From contig NZ_WVHL01000003.1 of the NCBI RefSeq assembly GCF_009861525.1, positions 124,001-188,000 on the forward strand: a DNA stretch of 64,000 bases. The letters are read 5' to 3'. The stretch comes from Pseudomonas sp. LD120. GTDB lineage: Bacteria > Pseudomonadota > Gammaproteobacteria > Pseudomonadales > Pseudomonadaceae. The position numbers and the translations under genes are program-made. Below the pieces are notes generated by a model, which saw nothing but the letters and a program-made list of their open reading frames with translations, was not told the DNA's origin and did no database searches. Each line of letters opens with the position of its first letter. The first letter of the stretch is position 1. This document shows positions 59,525 through 64,000 of the stretch, one piece after another.

Positions 59525-60439
59525 TCAGGACTTTTTTTCGTCAGCCGCTTTGTCGGTCGGATGAGCGATCAGGGCCTTGAGCTCGTCGCTCATCGGGAAC
59601 ATCAGGTTCAGGCCTTTTGGTGGAATCGGCGACTGGAACCACTTGTCGTAGATCTTGTTGATCTCGCCCGATTTGTAGGTGGCGACGATGGCGTCATCCA
59701 CGGCTTTCTTGAATGGGGCATCGCCCTTGCGAACCATGCAGCCATAGATTTCGTAGGATTGTGGGGTACCGGTCACGGCCCAGTCGCCCGGCTTCTTGGC
59801 CTTGGCCATTTCACCAGCCAGCAGTGCGTCGTCCATCATGAAGGCCACGGCGCGGCCCGATTCCAGCATCTGGAACGACTCACCGTGGTCTTTGGCGGAG
59901 ATCACGTTCATGCCCATCTGCTTGTCGGCGTTCATCGACTTGAGGATGCGCTCGGACGTGGTACCGGCGGTGGTTACGACGTTCTTGCCTTTGAGATCAG
60001 CGAAATCCTTGTAGGCCGAGTCCTTTTTGGACAGCAGGCGGGTACCGATTTCGAAGATGCCGACAGAGAAGTCGACCTGTTGCTGACGCTCGACGTTGTT
60101 GGTGGTGGAGCCGCACTCAATGTCCACGGTGCCGTTCTGTACCAGCGGGATGCGGGTCTGGGAGGTCACCAGGTTGTACTTGACCTTGAGGTCAGGCATG
60201 TCGAGGTCTTTCTTGATGGCTTCGACGATCTTCAACTGGATGTCGTGGGAGTAGCCCACTGGCACGCCGGAAGCATCAGCGATGTAGGAAAACGGAATGG
60301 AAGCGTCGCGATGTCCGAGGGTGATGGTGCCGGACTCTTTGATTTTCTTCAGTGTGCCGGTGAGTTCGGCAGCGAAAACTGGAGTGCTAATCAGAGCGGC
60401 AGCGATAGCTGCGCCCAACAGGTGGGGAACAATGCGCAT
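59525..60439 (-). CDS. aatJ: Glutamate/aspartate-binding periplasmic protein
   Basis: 304 residues. Signal peptide (MRIVPHLLGAAIAAALISTP, VFA) with the mature protein beginning near AELTG. Extracellular solute-binding fold of family 3: SGTITLGHRDASIPFSYI, GTVDIECGSTTNNVERQQ (ligand contact) and VVTTAGTTSERI. It delivers glutamate and aspartate to AatQMP and, in P. putida, is part of the system controlled by AauSR. Upstream lie a sigma-54 promoter and two AauR sites. Confidence 0.93.
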   Translation of the reverse strand: MRIVPHLLGAAIAAALISTPVFAAELTGTLKKIKESGTITLGHRDASIPFSYIADASGVPVGYSHDIQLKIVEAIKKDLDMPDLKVKYNLVTSQTRIPLVQNGTVDIECGSTTNNVERQQQVDFSVGIFEIGTRLLSKKDSAYKDFADLKGKNVVTTAGTTSERILKSMNADKQMGMNVISAKDHGESFQMLESGRAVAFMMDDALLAGEMAKAKKPGDWAVTGTPQSYEIYGCMVRKGDAPFKKAVDDAIVATYKSGEINKIYDKWFQSPIPPKGLNLMFPMSDELKALIAHPTDKAADEKKS

Positions 60440-60556
60440 CAGTATTTCCTCGACATTTGTTTTTTTTATGAAGCCAGTTCGACGGCTCTTTTATACAGCG
60501 AATGCCTTGACGGCTCCTGACGTGTTGGCACGACAGACATTCGTCGCTCAGTGTAG

Positions 60557-60573
60557 AGCATGAGTCGTGCCAG
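60557..60573 (-). promoter_or_regulatory. Sigma-54 promoter of aatJQMP
   Basis: On the minus strand CTGGCACGACTCATGCT. TGGCACG is a perfect -24 block and GC follows 10 bases after GG. It lies 118 bp upstream of the aatJ start and 76-136 bp downstream of the two AauR-type sites. Confidence 0.85.
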
Positions 60574-60648
60574 TCCTGTTGATCTTGATCAAATCATTGA
60601 TTTTAAAGGGAATTAAATATCGATTGGCAAGGTTTTTGAGGCGTTTTA

Positions 60649-60662
60649 TCCGGTTATCCGAA
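60649..60662. promoter_or_regulatory. AauR-type binding site, proximal
   Basis: TCCGG-TTAT-CCGAA differs by one base from the AauR consensus TTCGGnnnnCCGAA reported for P. putida. Confidence 0.65.
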
Positions 60663-60679
60663 TCCCTGTCGGCCGGTAG

Positions 60680-60693
60680 TTCGGAAAACCGAA
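60680..60693. promoter_or_regulatory. AauR-type binding site, distal
   Basis: TTCGG-AAAA-CCGAA matches the AauR consensus TTCGGnnnnCCGAA exactly. About 107 bp upstream of the -24 element, a normal enhancer distance. Confidence 0.82.
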
Positions 60694-60741
60694 CGGTCTT
60701 GGCCTGTGTCGCCGCCTCGGCGCGGATCACGCTTTCATAAA

Positions 60742-60775
60742 AAACGCCCCTGAACCTTGCGGCGCAGGGGCGTTT
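60742..60775 (-). terminator. glpD terminator
   Basis: AAACGCCCCTG (60742-60752) pairs with CAGGGGCGTTT (60765-60775). On the minus strand the stem is followed by a short T-run. The A-run on the left gives bidirectional potential. Confidence 0.85.
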
Positions 60776-60789
60776 ATTGGCTTGTGCGA

Positions 60790-62328
60790 TCAGGCCGCTT
60801 TGATCTTGCTGCGATTGTGTTCGACTTTCTGCAGGTAATCTTCCAACTGCTGCTGTTGCGATGCCGTGGTGAACAGGCCCAGTTTGCTCCGGCGCCAGAG
60901 AATGTCTTGGGCCTTTGTCGCCCATTCTTCACTGCACAGGTAATCCACTTCGCGGGTATAGAGGCCGCCCCCCAGGTGCTCGCCCATGTCGCTCAAACTC
61001 TGTACACCTTCCAGCAGGCGCCAGGTACGGCTGCCGTAGGTACTGGCCCAGCGGCGGGCGATCTGGCTGGGCAGCCAGTCGAATTTCTTGCGGATGGCTT
61101 CGGACAGGGCCTGTGGCGTGCTCATATTCTCCCCGCCGGGCAATGTCGCGGTGGCGGTCCAGCTCGGTTTGGCCTGTTTGAAGTAGGGCGCCAACTGGGC
61201 CATGGCCGATTCCGCCAGCTTGCGGTAGGTGGTCAGCTTGCCGCCGAACACCGACAGCAGTGGCGCTTCGTCGCCATTGGCAGACAGGGCCAGGGTGTAG
61301 TCGCGGGTCACCGCCGAAGGGTTGTCGGATTCGTCGTTGCACAACGGACGAACACCGGAGTAGCTGTGCAGGATATCGCTGCGACTCAGCTGCTTCTTGA
61401 AGTGGGCGTTGACCACTTGCAGCAGGTAGTCAGTTTCGCCTTCGGTGATTGCGACCTTGGCCGGATCACCGGTGTACTCACGGTCGGTGGTGCCGATCAG
61501 GGTGAACTGGTCGAGGTAAGGAATGGTGAAGACGATGCGTTGGTCTTCATTCTGCAGAATGTGCGCATGTTCGCCTTCGTACAGCTTGGGTACGATCAGG
61601 TGGCTGCCCTGGATCAGGCGGATGCCGTATGGCGACTCTAGTTTCAGGTCATCCTTGATGAACTGGGCGACCCAGGGGCCGGCGGCGTTCACCAGGGCCT
61701 TGGCGGAGATGGAGAACAGGCTGCCGTCGCTCCGCTCCAGCTCCAGTTGCCACAGGCCTTTGCTACGGCGAGCACTGACGCAACGGGTCTGGGTGTGTAT
61801 ATGGGCGCCTTGTTCACGGGCGGCCATGGCGTTGAGTACCACCAGGCGCGCATCGTCGACCCAGCAGTCGGAATATTCGAAGCCTTTGCTGATCTCGGGT
61901 TTCAGATCGCTGTCGGCACCGAACTTCAGGCTGCGCGAGCCAGGGAGCTTTTCCCGTTTGCCCAGGTGGTCATAGAGGAACAGGCCGGCGCGGATCATCC
62001 AGGCCGGTCGCAGGTGCGGGCGATGGGGCAAGACAAACCGCATGGGCTTGACGATGTGCGGTGCCTTGGCCAACAGCACTTCGCGCTCGGCCAGGGCTTC
62101 GCGCACCAGGCGGAATTCGTAATGTTCGAGGTAGCGCAGGCCGCCGTGGATCAGCTTGCTGCTGGCCGACGAGGTGTGGCTGGCCAGGTCGTCTTTTTCG
62201 CAAAGGAACACGGACAAGCCGCGACCTGCCGCGTCGGCGGCAATTCCAACACCGTTGATCCCACCGCCAATGACGGCGATATCGTAAACCTCGGAGAGAG
62301 GGCGCGCGGGCAAGGTAGAAGTGGGCAT
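60790..62328 (-). CDS. glpD: Aerobic glycerol-3-phosphate dehydrogenase (FAD)
   Basis: 512 residues. Start at ATG 62328 (GAGG upstream); the adjacent TTG at 62334 is unlikely. The FAD-binding GGGINGVGIAADAAGRG (~20-36) and SSKLIHGGLRYLEHYEF are diagnostic, as is LIGTTDREYTGDP. It oxidises sn-glycerol 3-phosphate to DHAP at the inner membrane with electrons to ubiquinone. The glycerol-3-phosphate repressor GlpR is encoded upstream and likely binds the palindrome at 62363-62376 near the promoter. Confidence 0.95.
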   Translation of the reverse strand: MPTSTLPARPLSEVYDIAVIGGGINGVGIAADAAGRGLSVFLCEKDDLASHTSSASSKLIHGGLRYLEHYEFRLVREALAEREVLLAKAPHIVKPMRFVLPHRPHLRPAWMIRAGLFLYDHLGKREKLPGSRSLKFGADSDLKPEISKGFEYSDCWVDDARLVVLNAMAAREQGAHIHTQTRCVSARRSKGLWQLELERSDGSLFSISAKALVNAAGPWVAQFIKDDLKLESPYGIRLIQGSHLIVPKLYEGEHAHILQNEDQRIVFTIPYLDQFTLIGTTDREYTGDPAKVAITEGETDYLLQVVNAHFKKQLSRSDILHSYSGVRPLCNDESDNPSAVTRDYTLALSANGDEAPLLSVFGGKLTTYRKLAESAMAQLAPYFKQAKPSWTATATLPGGENMSTPQALSEAIRKKFDWLPSQIARRWASTYGSRTWRLLEGVQSLSDMGEHLGGGLYTREVDYLCSEEWATKAQDILWRRSKLGLFTTASQQQQLEDYLQKVEHNRSKIKAA

Positions 62329-62362
62329 CGGCAAGCCTCGTGTTTCTTTGGTATTTGAATTC

Positions 62363-62376
62363 GAACATTAATGTTC
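62363..62376. promoter_or_regulatory. Palindrome upstream of glpD, candidate GlpR operator
   Basis: GAACATTAATGTTC is a perfect 14-bp palindrome, 35 bp upstream of glpD. A related half-site, GAACATTA, lies at about 62467-62474. Flanking TTCGAA repeats extend the symmetry. Confidence 0.6.
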
Positions 62377-62611
62377 ATTTTCGAAAATACTAGCGCATAA
62401 ATAACCGCGTATCCAGCGAGTTTCGATTGAAAAAACTGATCGGATCCCTCTGAAAGGAAAGTTTCCGAACATTATCAAAGGTTAGGCGACAGGCTGAAGT
62501 TGCTGGCAGGGCGATGCTTGGTTGATAGCTCGGAACGGCCATGATGGTTTCGACAACCATCAATCCTTGAGCGCAAGCGTCTGAGCGCGGGCCGTTCCGA
62601 AGAGAGGGGGG

Positions 62612-63367
62612 TCAGACCACTTCGAGGCGAATCTTGTGTTGGTTGAGCAACTGGGTCAGGGCCGGTACCGGCTGCTGGTCGGTAACCAGGCAGTCGATCA
62701 GGCTGATGGGGCCGAGGCGGATCATGGCGTTACGCCCGAACTTGCTGGAGTCGGCGGCCAGGATCACTTGGCGGGCATTGGCGATGATCGCCTGGGAGAC
62801 CCGCACTTCCTGGTAGTCGAAGTCCAGTAGGCTGCCGTCTTCGTCGATGCCGCTGATGCCCACCAGGGCGAAGTCCACTTTGAACTGATTGATGAAGTCG
62901 ACACTCGCTTGGCCCACCACGCCGCCGTCGCGTCGCACATTGCCGCCTGTGAGCAGCACATCGAAATCATCCTTGGCACTGAGCATCGAAGCCACGTGCA
63001 GGTTGTTGGTGATGATTTTCAGGTGGTTGTGGTTGAGCAGGGCGCGGGCAATGGATTCGGTGGTGGTGCCGATGTTGATGAACAGCGAGGCGTGATCAGG
63101 GATTTGTGCGGCAATGGCTTCGCCAATGCGTTGCTTCTCATCGCGCATTTGATCGGCGCGCATGGCGTAGGCGGTGTTTTCTACGCTGGAGTCATAAGCC
63201 GCGCCGCCGTGGTAGCGGCGCAGCAGATTGGCTTCCGCCAGTTGATTGATATCGCGGCGGATGGTTTGCGGGGTCACAGCGAACAGTTGGGCCAATTCCT
63301 CGATGCTTACATAGCCGCGCTCGCGGACCAGGTCGAGGATTTGCTGCTGACGGGGAGGCAGATTCAT
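62612..63367 (-). CDS. glpR: Glycerol-3-phosphate regulon repressor (DeoR family)
   Basis: 251 residues from ATG 63367. DeoR helix-turn-helix: [20 protein letters not shown], then [16 protein letters not shown]. The C-terminal sugar-phosphate-binding domain includes [14 protein letters not shown] and [14 protein letters not shown]. Glycerol 3-phosphate releases it from DNA. Between glpK and glpD, as in other pseudomonads; an upstream ATG at 63493 is unsupported. Confidence 0.93.
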   Translation of the reverse strand: MNLPPRQQQILDLVRERGYVSIEELAQLFAVTPQTIRRDINQLAEANLLRRYHGGAAYDSSVENTAYAMRADQMRDEKQRIGEAIAAQIPDHASLFINIGTTTESIARALLNHNHLKIITNNLHVASMLSAKDDFDVLLTGGNVRRDGGVVGQASVDFINQFKVDFALVGISGIDEDGSLLDFDYQEVRVSQAIIANARQVILAADSSKFGRNAMIRLGPISLIDCLVTDQQPVPALTQLLNQHKIRLEVV

Positions 63368-63461
63368 GGGCTTCCTTTGGGCTGCCGTGCGAAATTTGCC
63401 CATGATGCCGTACGAATCTGCTCCCTGCCAGTTACAACCGGATACGAAACCGGCGGTTGGC

Positions 63462-64000
63462 TTATTTGACCTCTTCGTGGGGTTCCCAGTCACGAGTGCG
63501 GCTGACCGCCTTCTTCCAGCCTGCGTACAGGCCTTCTTTCTCCTCTTGCGCCAGTTGTGGTTCGAATTCGCGCTCGATCACCGCCTTGCCCCGCAGCTCT
63601 TCCAGGCTGCCCCAGAAACCGCAGGCCAGGCCTGCCAGGTAGGCCGCGCCCAGGGCAGTGGTTTCGCGCATTTGCGGGCGCTCCACCTGAGTGCCGAGGA
63701 TGTCGGCCTGGAACTGCATGAGGAAGTTGTTGGCCACGGCGCCGCCGTCCACGCGCAGGGCTTTGAGGCGTTCACCGGAGTCCTGTTGCATGGCGTCGAG
63801 CACGTCGCGGGTCTGGTAGGCGATGGATTCCAGGGCGGCGCGGATGATGTGATCCACGCGCACGCCTCGGGTCAGGCCGAACAGCGCGCCACGGGCGTAG
63901 GGGTCCCAGTAGGGAGCGCCGAGGCCGGTGAAGGCCGGCACCAGGTACACGCCATTGCTGTCCTTGACCTTGTTGGCGAAGTACTCGGTGTCGTGGGCGT
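63462..64000 (-). CDS. glpK: Glycerol kinase, C-terminal part
   Basis: 179 codons of the 3' end; the gene continues beyond the right edge. [22 protein letters not shown] and [20 protein letters not shown] are characteristic of GlpK (FGGY kinase, second domain) and the end is DWEPHEEVK. It phosphorylates glycerol to glycerol 3-phosphate, the substrate of GlpD and effector of GlpR. It lies 94 bp upstream of glpR. Confidence 0.93.
   Translation of the reverse strand, partial: AHDTEYFANKVKDSNGVYLVPAFTGLGAPYWDPYARGALFGLTRGVRVDHIIRAALESIAYQTRDVLDAMQQDSGERLKALRVDGGAVANNFLMQFQADILGTQVERPQMRETTALGAAYLAGLACGFWGSLEELRGKAVIEREFEPQLAQEEKEGLYAGWKKAVSRTRDWEPHEEVK

Noticed and set aside
60518..60540. TTGGCACGACAGACATT on the plus strand as a sigma-54 promoter
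   Set aside because: The -24 block is good but the base pair 10 bases later is not GC, and no plus-strand gene follows.

Overview
The window is a 64 kb stretch of chromosome from a fluorescent Pseudomonas, most likely of the P. fluorescens group. Evidence: high G+C with strong Pseudomonas codon use; REP-type palindromes of the 'gtaggagccggcttgccggcgaag' kind; and typical Pseudomonas genes, including membrane glucose dehydrogenase with OprB, the Aau/Aat acidic amino acid system, GlpM, and the asrA-like Lon paralogue next to a chagasin-type inhibitor. No rRNA, tRNA, CRISPR array or prophage was seen. The only intact mobile element is one IS4-family insertion sequence.

Layout. 1-10.8 kb: the 5' end of cmoA, a YhhN membrane protein, a chagasin-like lipoprotein and a second Lon protease behind a near-consensus heat-shock (sigma-32) promoter. 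These are followed by a c-di-GMP phosphodiesterase, a divergent LuxR-type response regulator/hybrid kinase pair and two lipoproteins. 10.9-14.2 kb: a small DUF6124-like gene with a C4-like antisense RNA leader, then a repeat island. The island holds a large imperfect inverted repeat with a REP doublet at its centre, and an IS4 element inserted in its right arm with an 11-bp target duplication. It ends in a 130-bp perfect tandem duplication that copies the 3' end and terminator of gcd. 14-35 kb: gcd-oprB, BenE transporter with a divergent MocR regulator, a ZnuD-like zinc receptor, VF530 and Pr6Pr proteins, a YqjI/YqjH-like PadR-ferric reductase operon, a large class A PBP, an amino acid permease, a papain-like protease with an unknown partner gene, a monooxygenase and a GltB-like FMN protein. 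35-43 kb: zinc-independent ribosomal protein L31, a response regulator with degenerate receiver and HD-GYP motifs, NUDIX, LysE, GNAT, divergent metR/metE and a secreted hydrolase.

43-51 kb holds the most interesting cluster: six overlapping genes for a MtnX-like HAD phosphatase, class III PLP aminotransferase, alpha/beta hydrolase, BioF2/FemAB-like acyltransferase, sensor kinase and NtrC-type sigma-54 activator. A good -24/-12 sigma-54 promoter lies upstream of the first gene, and a perfect 7-1-7 inverted repeat lies upstream of that. This reads as a self-regulated biosynthetic or modification operon whose product I cannot name.

51-64 kb: MipA-family outer membrane protein, an arginase-fold enzyme with two small transporters, glpM, and the aauSR/aatJQMP glutamate/aspartate uptake system with its sigma-54 promoter and two AauR-type sites. 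The glycerol genes glpD, glpR and glpK (3' part) follow. Two genes carry candidate Zur boxes (znuD-like and rpmE2), suggesting a shared zinc-limitation response within the window.
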